From Caldifarciminota bacterium UBA6260 (lineage in GTDB: Bacteria > Hydrothermota > 32-111): a stretch of 64,000 nucleotides of DNA. The notes under the pieces are model-generated. The model ran no database searches. It was not told the origin of the DNA and saw only the letters and a list, made by a program, of their open reading frames with translations. The position numbers and the translations under genes were made by a program. Shown here piece after piece: positions 1-8,180 of the stretch (its first letter is position 1; the number at the start of each line of letters is the position of its first letter). Location: positions 40,286 through 104,285 of the forward strand of contig DJVI01000028.1 in NCBI GenBank assembly GCA_002441125.1. The letters run 5' to 3'.

Positions 1-1171
1 TTATAGGTTCAAGTTCCTTTAAAAACTCTATATCCTCAATAACATTTTTGAATTTTTCTGAAACCTCTTTTGAACTACTCTTTTTATCTTTCCCAAAAGA
101 TTGTATTATATCAAAAAGAATAGATGAATATTTTATCTTTTCTATAATTTCCTCATCTAATTTCAAAAAAGAAGAAAAATCTTCACAATATTTAGATTTT
201 TTCTCTATTAACCTTTTTTGATTGCTATCCGATAAACCTGTAAGAGTAAGCATAGTGTATATAATACCATACCTTGTTGACTTCAACTTTTTGTTTAATT
301 TTATTTCATAGTATTTGTGTGATAAAACAAAAGATAAAACTTCTGCGATTTCAAGATCCGTATCAAGAAAATCATTTTCCCTTTTTAAGTAAACAACTCC
401 CAAAATATCATTCTCATAACTCATAACTGATGTCATAGATTTTGAACCAGCAAAAATACAACCAATATTGTTTTTTACCGGTATGAAAAATATTGGTAAC
501 TTTGGATCCACTTTTTCACCAACTTTAAATTCACCAACAGAAGGACCAACTATCTCTTTAAAAAAGTCATCCTCTTTTACAAAAAAATATATAAACTGTG
601 TTAAAAAAATTTTTGAAAATTCAAGGTAAGATATTTTAAATAGAGTTTCTATATCATCTATCTTAGAAATCTTTTTTTGGAACCGTTTCAAAAGTATCAA
701 CCTCTCAATAACTTTTCTCGATTCATCACTCTCCGGATTTTTTTCCTTCTTGTTAATAATATCTGCAATTATTTTTTTATTCTCAAGCAAACTGTTCCTC
801 TTGTTGATAGCACTTTTCAATGCGTTCATAACCTGATTAACATGTAAAGGTTTGGGGATATAATCGAAAGCGCCATATTGCAAAGCTTCAATAGAAGTTG
901 AGAGGGAAGCGTATGCAGTCATAACTATTACCTGAATATCACTATCAATCTCCTTAACATTTTTTAAGATATTAAGACCTGAAATGTCTGGAAGTATTAT
1001 ATCTGTAAATACAATATCTGGTGGATTGTTTGTTATATAATTCATAGCCGAAGTACCATCATAAAAAGCAAGACATTCATAATCTGAAGAATAGTTGTTC
1101 AAAGCATCCTTTAAAGAGTTTGCAAGATCTTTGTTGTCATCAATAATCAAAACCCTCATCTTCCTTTGCAC
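1..1171 (-). CDS. Response regulator with REC, GAF-like and degenerate HD-like domains (cut at window edge)
   Basis: The frame is open from the window edge to a GTG start at 1171. GGAGG lies four bases upstream of the GTG, the spacing seen at many starts here; an in-frame ATG at 1159 lacks a well-placed ribosome site. Residues 6-125 form a receiver domain with the DD pair at 11-12, phospho-acceptor Asp57 (FTDIILPD), a conserved Thr (MTAYAS) and Lys (PKPL). Residues ~155-270 resemble a GAF domain. The visible C-terminus aligns with the start of an HD-GYP domain, but the metal-binding HD is replaced (SSILFDIIQ) and the earlier His is missing, so it is probably inactive as a phosphodiesterase. 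There is no AAA+ or DNA-binding domain in the visible part. The C-terminus lies outside the window. A sigma-54-like promoter precedes the gene. The receiver call is firm; GAF and HD are inferences from pattern. Confidence 0.85.
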   Translation of the reverse strand, partial: MQRKMRVLIIDDNKDLANSLKDALNNYSSDYECLAFYDGTSAMNYITNNPPDIVFTDIILPDISGLNILKNVKEIDSDIQVIVMTAYASLSTSIEALQYGAFDYIPKPLHVNQVMNALKSAINKRNSLLENKKIIADIINKKEKNPESDESRKVIERLILLKRFQKKISKIDDIETLFKISYLEFSKIFLTQFIYFFVKEDDFFKEIVGPSVGEFKVGEKVDPKLPIFFIPVKNNIGCIFAGSKSMTSVMSYENDILGVVYLKRENDFLDTDLEIAEVLSFVLSHKYYEIKLNKKLKSTRYGIIYTMLTLTGLSDSNQKRLIEKKSKYCEDFSSFLKLDEEIIEKIKYSSILFDIIQSFGKDKKSSSKEVSEKFKNVIEDIEFLKELEPI

Positions 1172-1196
1172 AATTCCTCCTTTTACACCTATTATA

Positions 1197-1212
1197 TACA
1201 AAAAAAATGCCA
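1197..1212 (-). promoter_or_regulatory. Candidate sigma-54 promoter of the REC-GAF gene
   Basis: On the minus strand the sequence reads TGGCAT, five T, TTGTA. This matches the -24/-12 layout TGGCAC-N5-TTGCW with exact spacing and two mismatches. It lies 26 bases upstream of the GTG start. A TATAAT-like box overlaps its 3' side, but no -35 hexamer stands at the 16-17 base spacing used elsewhere in this window, so sigma-70 use is possible but poorly supported. Confidence 0.5.
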
Positions 1213-1338
1213 AATATAAGTGTAACAATTTCATTATGTTATGATTATATGACATTCTGGATTTTTTTAAATTGAGAATCATTTACAATTAAGTATTTGT
1301 TTTTATAGACTTATAGTTTGTAAAAAGAATTTGCAAAA

Positions 1339-1354
1339 GTCATAATTTTATGAC
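1339..1354 (-). terminator. Weak hairpin at the end of the 1348-2064 gene
   Basis: The inverted repeat GTCATAA/TTATGAC includes the stop codon of the minus-strand gene and is followed on that strand by TTTTG. The stem is short and AT-rich, so it would be a weak terminator at best. Confidence 0.3.
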
Positions 1355-2064
1355 ACATTCAAAGTTTCAGAAACAAGATAACATTTTCTTAATACTAAAG
1401 ATTTCAAAAATGTATTTGTTTCGCAACTTTTTTTAAGTTCATCAATGTTTAAATTCGTTTTCAATATTAATTTTTTATTTTGTGGTAAACTTTCTAACTT
1501 CTTTATTATCAAGAAGTTATTAAAAATATTTAAAGTTTCAATTTGGATGTAACAATTTGTTCCATCCATTTTTTCAAAATCGATATTTTCAAGATCTTCA
1601 ATTTTTATCTTTTTTAAACTTTTAAAAATTTTGATTTCTGGGATTTTGGTTAAAAGTAAAATATTCTTTTCCATCCTGCCATCATTCAAAAAATTTTCAA
1701 TTATAAATTTATACTCCTCTATCTCTTTAAGTATCCTATCAAGTTGTTCATAATGAAAAGGTTTCTCTATTATATAATTTACATTAAGTTCTTTTAAAAG
1801 ATCCTTTATTTTTTGATTCGGACTTGCGGTAACAACAATAAAAGTTAAAAATAGTTCCATCCTTTTTAACTGATTTATTATATTTATACCATAGTTCGAA
1901 CCCAAGAAGATATCTATTATAAGAACATCAAGAGTTTCAATCTCGTTAGACTTTATGAAAAGAGGATGTTTATTCAAAAGGTAAACTTCATGTTTTTTTA
2001 AAATAAGAATATCTTTTAAAGCGTTTGCAAAAGTTTCATTATCCTCAATTAATCCTATCTTCAT
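1348..2064 (-). CDS. Receiver-domain protein with unassigned C-terminal region
   Basis: 238 aa from the ATG at 2064, which has GGAG five bases upstream; the frame continues upstream to 2112 but without a ribosome site. Residues 1-115 form a receiver domain: acidic pair E7/D8, phospho-acceptor Asp51 (LIIDIFLG), Thr79 (VVTAS) and Lys101 (EKPF), so phosphorylation should be possible. Residues ~120-238 match no DNA-binding, GGDEF, EAL or ATPase family that I recognise; the region is rich in Lys, Ile and Leu. It lies between another receiver gene and a divergent permease. A sigma-54-like element precedes it. Its output is unknown. Confidence 0.8.
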   Translation of the reverse strand: MKIGLIEDNETFANALKDILILKKHEVYLLNKHPLFIKSNEIETLDVLIIDIFLGSNYGINIINQLKRMELFLTFIVVTASPNQKIKDLLKELNVNYIIEKPFHYEQLDRILKEIEEYKFIIENFLNDGRMEKNILLLTKIPEIKIFKSLKKIKIEDLENIDFEKMDGTNCYIQIETLNIFNNFLIIKKLESLPQNKKLILKTNLNIDELKKSCETNTFLKSLVLRKCYLVSETLNVS

Positions 2065-2095
2065 AATTACTCCTTTTTTTTCTAATTCAGTTAAA

Positions 2096-2111
2096 CACAT
2101 TATTTGTGCCA
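2096..2111 (-). promoter_or_regulatory. Candidate sigma-54 promoter of the 238-aa receiver protein
   Basis: The minus strand reads TGGCAC-AAATA-ATGTG, preceded by T. The -24 half is a perfect TTGGCAC; the -12 half keeps the TG but lacks GC. The -24 half and five-base spacer are identical to the element at 63834-63849. It sits 32 bases upstream of the ATG, and no good sigma-70 promoter is visible here. Confidence 0.5.
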
Positions 2112-2131
2112 AACTAAATTATTATTTTTTA

Positions 2132-2144
2132 TAACTTAAAGTTA
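2132..2144. repeat. 13-base perfect palindrome TAACTTAAAGTTA
   Basis: TAACTT-A-AAGTTA, with a further AAGTTAT half-site at 2150-2156, lies between the divergent promoters of the receiver gene and the permease. The position, about 20 bases upstream of the -24 element and 38 bases before the permease -35, suits an operator. Function is inferred from position only. Confidence 0.35.
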
Positions 2145-2181
2145 ATAAAAAGTTATGAACACATTACAAATGTTTAAAATG

Positions 2182-2209
2182 TTGACAATTTGGTTTTAAA
2201 GTTTATTAT
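2182..2209 (+). promoter_or_regulatory. Sigma-70 promoter of the permease gene
   Basis: TTGACA (2182-2187), 16 bases, TATTAT (2204-2209). The expected start of transcription is at or one base before the ATG at 2217, so the mRNA would be essentially leaderless. Confidence 0.7.
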
Positions 2210-2216
2210 CCTAATT

Positions 2217-3122
2217 ATGACAGGAGTAATTTTTCTTTCTATTTCGGTTCTACTATTTTCAACGATGGAGATAAGTTCTAAATTTATTTCTAAAGATTTC
2301 AACTTTTTACAGTTAACTTTTTTGAGATTTTTTTTTGGTATTTTCATATTCATATTTTTTATTCTCTTAAATAAAGATTTAAAGAAAGAGCTGGGAAATT
2401 TAAAAATAAAAAATTTTTTAAAAATATCCTCTTTGGGTTTTATAAATGTTTTTCTTTCAATGGTTCTCCTCCAGTATTCTGTTGAGAAAGGAAACGCTTC
2501 GGTTGCAGCTGTTCTTATAGGAAGCCATCCTATATTCGTATACATTTTAAATTTAATATTTTTAAAAGAGTTTGATAAAGTTAAACTTTTTAAAATATTA
2601 ATTGGTATATTGGGGATATCTTTTCTTTTAATATTTTTTAAAAAACTCAACAGGATAGATTATCTATCATATTTTGCTGGGCTTTTATCATCATTTTTCT
2701 TTGCACTTTTTACCTTCCTTTCAAAAAGATTTTTAAAGGATAACTCTCCGGTTATAACTAATTTCATATCTTTCTTCTCTGGAATTTTATTCCTATCCCC
2801 ATTTTTCTTTTACCAAAAAAATTATCTTTTAAATTTGAACTCTTTTAACATCCCTTTTTTGTTATACCTCGGATTTTTCGTTACAGGATTTGGATACCTT
2901 TTATATTATGAAGGTTTCAAAAGGTTGAATGTTGTTGATGGTTCTATGCTATTCTTTTTAAAGCCATTTATAGCAACATTACTTTCAATCATCCTTTTAA
3001 AAGAAAAATTGACCTCAAGTCAGATTTTTGGAATATTTTTGATAATCTTATCCTTAACAGATTTTAAAAAGGGAATTAAAATTGAAAGCTATAACAGAAT
3101 CAAAAAAGATAATCATAGTTGA
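2217..3122 (+). CDS. EamA/DMT-superfamily permease
   Basis: 301 aa from the ATG at 2217. The frame extends back to a TTG at 2190, but that lies inside the promoter. About ten hydrophobic segments in two halves (first half ~1-140, second ~145-295) fit the duplicated EamA fold of drug/metabolite transporters. Typical motifs include the Arg-rich segment after TM2 (LTFLRFFFG) and a repeat of the same pattern in the second half. The substrate cannot be told. The stop lies 41 bases inside the next gene, so the two are co-transcribed. There is no ribosome-binding site, in line with a leaderless transcript. Confidence 0.85.
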   Translation: MTGVIFLSISVLLFSTMEISSKFISKDFNFLQLTFLRFFFGIFIFIFFILLNKDLKKELGNLKIKNFLKISSLGFINVFLSMVLLQYSVEKGNASVAAVLIGSHPIFVYILNLIFLKEFDKVKLFKILIGILGISFLLIFFKKLNRIDYLSYFAGLLSSFFFALFTFLSKRFLKDNSPVITNFISFFSGILFLSPFFFYQKNYLLNLNSFNIPFLLYLGFFVTGFGYLLYYEGFKRLNVVDGSMLFFLKPFIATLLSIILLKEKLTSSQIFGIFLIILSLTDFKKGIKIESYNRIKKDNHS

Positions 3123-3675
3123 AAAAAATTCTACATTTATAGGTAGAGGATTTTTCGTAAAAGATAAGAATGATGTTGAAAAGTTTATTTCATCATTAAG
3201 AAATGAGGAGAAGGGATATACACATATAGTTTATGCTTACAGATTAACATCTAACGAATTCTATTATACTGATGACAGAGAGCCTAAAAATTGTGCGGGT
3301 CTTCCTGTTTACAATGTTATCGAAAAGAATGAACTTTTCTTTTCACTAATCACTGTAATAAGATTTTTTGGCGGGATAAAACTCGGTGCATCAGGCCTTG
3401 TTAGAGCATATTCAAAATGTGCTATAGAAACTTTAAAAAATTCTATTATAAAGGAACTTGAGAATTTTTATCTTTTAGAGATTTCAGCTGACTACAACGA
3501 ATACAACAAAATTTTACATCTGATAGAAAGGACAAAACATAAAATTTTATTTGAAGATTTCAAAGAAAAGGTTAAAGCAAAAATTTATGTTAACGATGAA
3601 ACTTTATCAAAGATAGAAAAGATCTATCCAGACTCTTTTGAAATTTTGGATAAAGATATTCTTCTTCCCTACTGA
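3082..3675 (+). CDS. yigZ: YigZ/IMPACT-family protein
   Basis: 197 aa. The N-terminal domain (~1-125) has the family signatures YTDDREPKNCAGLP and VIRFFGGIKLGASGLVRAY, and the C-terminal ~65 residues fit the small ferredoxin-like domain of YigZ. The family (UPF0029/IMPACT) is linked to translation control in eukaryotes; the bacterial role is unclear. The start is taken as TTG at 3082, because the conserved N-terminus needs these residues and no ATG is available; the ribosome site is weak. It overlaps the permease by 41 bases and its tail overlaps the convergent gene at 3669 by 7 bases. Confidence 0.85.
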   Translation: MKAITESKKIIIVEKNSTFIGRGFFVKDKNDVEKFISSLRNEEKGYTHIVYAYRLTSNEFYYTDDREPKNCAGLPVYNVIEKNELFFSLITVIRFFGGIKLGASGLVRAYSKCAIETLKNSIIKELENFYLLEISADYNEYNKILHLIERTKHKILFEDFKEKVKAKIYVNDETLSKIEKIYPDSFEILDKDILLPY

Positions 3676-4706
3676 TTCATCTTTTTCAAAAGTGAAAGTA
3701 TAGATCTCCTTGAAAATGGCTTTTTTAAAAGAGGTATTTTAAACTCTCTGATTATCCTTTTCACTTCAGCTGGTATAGAATAACCTGTTATAAAAACGAA
3801 TTTTATTTCTGGATAACTTTTTCTGACAAGATGGAAAACTTCTGATCCTGATTCGTTCTTAATCCTTATATCACAGAATATTATAGAAATCCTCTCTTTT
3901 CCTTTTTCTATGATTTCGATAGCATCCTTTATATTTTCAGATTGTATTGTTTCTATACCTTCCTCATTCAAAACATCTATTATAGACTCTCTAACCTCAT
4001 CTTCATCATCTATAATAAGAACCTTTTCAGATGTTGCTGATGGAGGTAGTTTTAGCATTTTCGAATCATCAGTGTATGGAACAAGCTCAGGGTCATGTTC
4101 ATGTAAAACAGCGAACCTTTTTAGTATATCGTTTATCTTGTTCAAACTATTCTTTATCCTCTCTATCAGTTTCTTCTCTTTGTCTGTTAACTTGTTTCCC
4201 ATTCTTTTTTCAAGCATCTCTGTAGATAGAAGTATTACTGAAAGTGGTTGGTTCAATTCGTGATGCATCGTTATGACCGATGCTTTTATTATGTTCATCT
4301 TAGCAAGTTTTACACTATCCTTCATATCCTCTATCATCTTTAAAATTATTCTTATCCTTGAATCGAGTTGGTTTATATCTATAGGTTTGTATATGTAATC
4401 AACAGCACCAGCTTCAAGACCTTCAGCAACAGTTGCTGTATCTGTTAGGTGTGAAAGGAAAATTACAGGGATCTCTTTTAACTGTTCATCTTCCTGTATA
4501 TCCTTGCAGATATCTATTCCGTTGAATTCATTAAGATCTATATCCAAAATTATTATGTCAGGTAAAAACTCTTTGATCCTTTTTATGCATTTGTTTGGGT
4601 CATTATCTGCATAAACTACATAGCCTAAAGAACTGAGAGATTTGCTAACAAAGGTTGTAACAGTTATACTGTCATCGAGAAGATAAACCCTAATTTTATT
4701 TTTCAT
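3669..4706 (-). CDS. REC-HisKA-REC protein lacking an ATPase domain
   Basis: 345 aa. Residues 5-122 form a first receiver domain with DD at 11-12, Asp55 (IIILDIDL) and Lys107 (YKP). Residues ~135-200 resemble a HisKA dimerisation domain with an H-box at His149 (HHELNQPLSVILLS). Residues 227-343 form a second receiver with DD at 233-234, Asp279 (IIFCDIRI), Thr307 and Lys329 (LKKPF). No N, G1 or G2 box of a HATPase domain is present between them, so the protein could not autophosphorylate as a normal kinase. It may be a phosphotransfer hub or dimeric relay. Its start overlaps the MerR-like gene by ATGA. It is the last gene of the unit starting at the tRNA promoter near 9.06 kb. Confidence 0.85.
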   Translation of the reverse strand: MKNKIRVYLLDDSITVTTFVSKSLSSLGYVVYADNDPNKCIKRIKEFLPDIIILDIDLNEFNGIDICKDIQEDEQLKEIPVIFLSHLTDTATVAEGLEAGAVDYIYKPIDINQLDSRIRIILKMIEDMKDSVKLAKMNIIKASVITMHHELNQPLSVILLSTEMLEKRMGNKLTDKEKKLIERIKNSLNKINDILKRFAVLHEHDPELVPYTDDSKMLKLPPSATSEKVLIIDDEDEVRESIIDVLNEEGIETIQSENIKDAIEIIEKGKERISIIFCDIRIKNESGSEVFHLVRKSYPEIKFVFITGYSIPAEVKRIIREFKIPLLKKPFSRRSILSLLKKMNQ

Positions 4707-5056
4707 TTTCCCCCCCTTAATATGTTTATAACTTCATTCAGATTCCTCTTTATCTCCCCTTTTAAATAATTCTTTTCATTTTCGAAATCAAGGTTTAACT
4801 GAACAATTTCAACTTTTGAATTCATAACTTCATTAGCTCCTTTTATTGTATATTTTTTTTCATAAAGCAGTTCTTTGATTTTTTTTACAGTTTCTATATC
4901 CTTTTCAGTATACATCCTTCTTCCATTTACAGAATGTTTCAGAGGTTTTAACTTAGGGAAGACTGTCTCCCAATACCTCAAAACATAACTTCTAAGACCT
5001 GTCATCTGCGAAACTTCCTTTATTGAATAGTATCTTTTTTTATATTCTGTTTTCAT
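4703..5056 (-). CDS. MerR-family DNA-binding protein
   Basis: 117 aa. Residues 8-75 form a winged-helix MerR domain (YYSIKEVSQMTGL, VLRYWE, GRRMYTEKDIE). The short C-terminus has a predicted helical part but no Cys or ligand domain, so it belongs to the small MerR-like group sometimes found beside chemotaxis or signalling genes. It overlaps plsY by 17 bases upstream and the REC-HisKA-REC gene by 4 bases downstream, so the three are translationally coupled. The regulated target is unknown. Confidence 0.85.
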   Translation of the reverse strand: MKTEYKKRYYSIKEVSQMTGLRSYVLRYWETVFPKLKPLKHSVNGRRMYTEKDIETVKKIKELLYEKKYTIKGANEVMNSKVEIVQLNLDFENEKNYLKGEIKRNLNEVINILRGGK

Positions 5057-5660
5057 TTCCCTTAATCAATCTCTCAATGTTACTTTTATGTTTTAAAATT
5101 ATAAAAGCAACAACAAGGATTATTAATAAAAAATCTATATTTGAAAATTTTTTAAAAGGAAAAGTAATATTTAAAAGTTTTCCCATAACGAAGTAAACTA
5201 TTGGAAAGAAGAAAGCTGAAATAATAGTTCCAACAGCAACAATCCTTGTTGTTATAACAGAAATCAAAAAAAATATTGCACAAACTAAAATTTCGAATGG
5301 AAAGAGAACGATAAAACTTCCAAAGGAAGTTGCAGCACCTTTCCCACCTTTGAATTGTAGGTATGGTGTAAACATATGACCTAAAACGGTTGATATCGCA
5401 ACTATTGTTGATATTTCAAGATTTTTATCAAAATAGAAAACTGAAATCAAGGTTGGGATAAAACCTTTCATAAAATCAAGAACAAATACAGGTATACCAT
5501 ACTTCCATCCACCTATCCTGTAAACATTTGTGGCTCCAACATTACCACTACCAACCTTTCTGATGTCTGTCTTCAAAAAAAATTTCGAAACGATAAAAGC
5601 AAAAGGAATACCTGAAAATAGATATGATAAAAGACAAAATATTATTATCTTAACTATCAT
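5040..5660 (-). CDS. plsY: Acyl-phosphate:glycerol-3-phosphate acyltransferase PlsY
   Basis: 206 aa integral membrane protein. It makes lysophosphatidic acid from acyl-phosphate and glycerol-3-phosphate, the first acylation step of phospholipid synthesis. Family motifs are clear: SGIPFAFIVSK near the N-terminus, VGSGNVGATNVYR, and FKGGKGAATSFGSF in the middle loop. Five to seven hydrophobic segments and the length are normal. It overlaps der by 11 bases; the order DUF512-der-plsY occurs in other bacteria. Confidence 0.95.
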   Translation of the reverse strand: MIVKIIIFCLLSYLFSGIPFAFIVSKFFLKTDIRKVGSGNVGATNVYRIGGWKYGIPVFVLDFMKGFIPTLISVFYFDKNLEISTIVAISTVLGHMFTPYLQFKGGKGAATSFGSFIVLFPFEILVCAIFFLISVITTRIVAVGTIISAFFFPIVYFVMGKLLNITFPFKKFSNIDFLLIILVVAFIILKHKSNIERLIKGNENRI

Positions 5661-6963
5661 TTTTACCCCTTAATTCAACATCGAAAGGAATCTCGGACAA
5701 GTTCAATACCTCTCTTATTTTATTAATTATATATCTTCTATAATTTCTGTCAATATTCTCTGGGTCATTAACTCTCAAAATAAATATTATCGGGTCTTGA
5801 GATTTTTGTGTCAAACTATAGAATCTTGGCCTTTTTCCACTCTTTAAAAGAGGATGTTTAAAGTTTGGTATTATTCTTTCAAAAAGGATCGTGTTGAGTA
5901 AACTATTTTTAAATTTTGCCGGTAATTTACTTTTTAGTTCATAAGATTTTTCAAGTATTTTATATATATGTTTTTTTTCTTTTGCAGATATGAAGAGTTT
6001 TGGCAAAAAATCGCCAAATTCAAGGTTATCAAGTACCTCTTTATAAAACTTTGTTTTCTCAATTTCAGTTACAAGATCGGTTTTGTTAAAAACTATTATT
6101 GTTGGTTTTAAAAGAGATAAAGATTCTCCAAGAATTTTTTTATCCTGATGTGTAACTTTCTCCATTATATCCATAACAACTACAACAACATCAGACCTTT
6201 CCATAGCGAGTTTGCTTCTCAAAATTGTATAGTATTCTGTTGGTTCTTTAATCTTAGATGCCCTTCTAATTCCAGCTGTATCTATAAGAATGAAAGGTTT
6301 ATTTTCATACTCAAGGTAAGAATCTACAGAATCTCTCGTTGTCCCGGGTATGGGAGAGACTATCATTCTGTTTTCATTAAGAAGAGAGTTGACTATCGTA
6401 GATTTGCCAGTATTAGGTTTACCAACTATCGAAATCTTAAGCCCCTCTTTAAAAAACTCATCTTTTCCCTTGTCCTTATACCTTTCAACCATCATCTCTT
6501 TTAATGTTGAAAGGTTTAATTTATGCTCAGCTGAAATTTGTATAAATGTATCAAAACCGAGTTTAAAAATATCAGGATCAGGTAAATTATCATATTCATC
6601 ACATTTGTTAACAACCAAAATTACATCCTTTTTCCTTTTCCTTAATTTCTCTGCTATATAATAATCATCAGCGTTAACACCGTTTCTGTTGTCTATAACA
6701 AAAAGTATTATATCTGACTGGTTTATCGCTATATCAACCTGCTGTTCTACAAGGTCACTGAAAGTTACATTTTTTGGATTTTCCTCTATTCCTCCTGTAT
6801 CTATAATAACAAAATTTTTATTATCTATAGATATTCTTTCATAATGCCTGTCCCTTGTAAGGTTTGGTGTTGAATGAACAACAGCTTTTCTTTTCCCTAA
6901 AAGGGAGTTGAAAAGTGTTGATTTACCAACATTTGGTTTTCCTATTATAGATACAACATTCAT
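5650..6963 (-). CDS. der: Ribosome-assembly GTPase Der
   Basis: 437 aa, the usual length. It has two GTPase domains, each with a P-loop (GKPNVGKST at ~8 and GKPNTGKST near 180), DTGG and DTAG switch-II motifs, NKCD and NKTD G4 motifs, and a C-terminal KH-like domain (~355-437, with FILRVNDPENI). Der assists 50S maturation in the cytoplasm. The ATG overlaps the end of the DUF512 gene by ATGA. Confidence 0.97.
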   Translation of the reverse strand: MNVVSIIGKPNVGKSTLFNSLLGKRKAVVHSTPNLTRDRHYERISIDNKNFVIIDTGGIEENPKNVTFSDLVEQQVDIAINQSDIILFVIDNRNGVNADDYYIAEKLRKRKKDVILVVNKCDEYDNLPDPDIFKLGFDTFIQISAEHKLNLSTLKEMMVERYKDKGKDEFFKEGLKISIVGKPNTGKSTIVNSLLNENRMIVSPIPGTTRDSVDSYLEYENKPFILIDTAGIRRASKIKEPTEYYTILRSKLAMERSDVVVVVMDIMEKVTHQDKKILGESLSLLKPTIIVFNKTDLVTEIEKTKFYKEVLDNLEFGDFLPKLFISAKEKKHIYKILEKSYELKSKLPAKFKNSLLNTILFERIIPNFKHPLLKSGKRPRFYSLTQKSQDPIIFILRVNDPENIDRNYRRYIINKIREVLNLSEIPFDVELRGKNDS

Positions 6964-8180
6964 AAAAGATACCTTTTAATATCAATATTTTTTTCCAAAA
7001 CTATAAGTTTTTTCCCACTCCTTTTAATAATATCTTTTTTTGTGAAATTATCAAGTGTTAAACCATCAATGTTAAAAACACTTTTATAGATAAGGTAATT
7101 CTTATAATCTGTTTCTCTCATAATTTTTATAATATCGGAAGCTGTTAAAAGTCCTGTTACCGTAACCATATCTCCAAAAAATGTGTTAACTGATGGCAGA
7201 ATACCTTCAGATTTAAAATAAAAATTTTTTATCAAAAAATCTCCAAAACTTTTTCCTGTAATGATGGCATAACCTTTTTTAAGTTTTTTATCTTTGAATT
7301 TTACAGTTTCTTCAATAAAGTTTCTGACCATACCTATCCCATTTTCATACTGTGGGAAAGAATGATAATAACTTTTTGGAGGGATTTTCATCTGAGCTTT
7401 CAGAAAAAATTCATCGGCTATATAAACTTTTTTGTATCCAATTTTTTCTTTTAAATTCTCTACAATATCGATAAGATTTTTTGCGTAATCTTTATCAATT
7501 GGAGTGAATTTAGTTAAATCTTTTCTATACTTTGTTAAACCTAAAGGGACTATCCCCAAAGACAAGAATCTTTTCTCTTGTGCGTACTTTATCGTTTCTT
7601 CAAGGTATTTACCATCATTTATATTCCTCATAAGAACAACCTGACCATGTATCCTTATTCCTCCATTTAACAACTTTTCAATTTTTTCGATTCCATTTTC
7701 TATTCCAAAAATTCTTCTCCTTAAACTATTATCGACAGAATGAACTGAAATGTAAAGTGGTGATATTTTATGCTCAATTATATTTAGAAGTAACTTGTTA
7801 TTCAAATTGGATAGTGTTATAAAATTACCATACTCAAAAGATTCCCTATAATCGTCATCTTTAAAATATAAACTTTTTCTTAGTCCTTCCGGGTTCTGAT
7901 CAACAAAACAGAAAATGCATCTATTGTTACATCTTCTTCTTTCAAACTCATCAAACTGAACTTTTATTTTACCATAATCTTTTTTCAAGACCTCAAATTC
8001 TGTCAAACCACCAGTTTTCTTTTTTATAATGAAACGCATCCTTTCAAAAGATGTTTCGTAAAGAACACCAAGAAAATCGAAAATCTCTCTCCCATTAATT
8101 GAAACTATTCTATCACCTTCAGATACTGAGTACTTTTTAAATATAGAACCTTTTTCTATCTTTGAAATTTTTACTGACAT
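6960..8180 (-). CDS. DUF512 radical SAM protein with N-terminal PDZ-like domain
   Basis: 406 aa. Residues ~1-60 resemble a PDZ domain (VSEGDRIVSINGREI). Radical SAM cysteines follow at C84, C88 and C91 (CNNRCIFCFVDQ), with a radical SAM core through ~230 and the DUF512 domain in the C-terminal half. The biochemical function of this family is not established; it is typically a neighbour of der, as here. Its ATG shares a base with the stop of the upstream lipoprotein gene (TAATG), so translation is probably coupled. There is no separate ribosome site. Confidence 0.9.
   Translation of the reverse strand: MSVKISKIEKGSIFKKYSVSEGDRIVSINGREIFDFLGVLYETSFERMRFIIKKKTGGLTEFEVLKKDYGKIKVQFDEFERRRCNNRCIFCFVDQNPEGLRKSLYFKDDDYRESFEYGNFITLSNLNNKLLLNIIEHKISPLYISVHSVDNSLRRRIFGIENGIEKIEKLLNGGIRIHGQVVLMRNINDGKYLEETIKYAQEKRFLSLGIVPLGLTKYRKDLTKFTPIDKDYAKNLIDIVENLKEKIGYKKVYIADEFFLKAQMKIPPKSYYHSFPQYENGIGMVRNFIEETVKFKDKKLKKGYAIITGKSFGDFLIKNFYFKSEGILPSVNTFFGDMVTVTGLLTASDIIKIMRETDYKNYLIYKSVFNIDGLTLDNFTKKDIIKRSGKKLIVLEKNIDIKRYLL

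Noticed and set aside
1197..1202. TATAAT box upstream of the first gene as an ordinary sigma-70 promoter
   Set aside because: No -35 hexamer stands at 16-17 bases; kept only as an alternative to the sigma-54 reading.
2174..2650. A 158-aa minus-strand frame opposite the permease gene
   Set aside because: It mirrors the permease codons and has no family motif, promoter or ribosome site.
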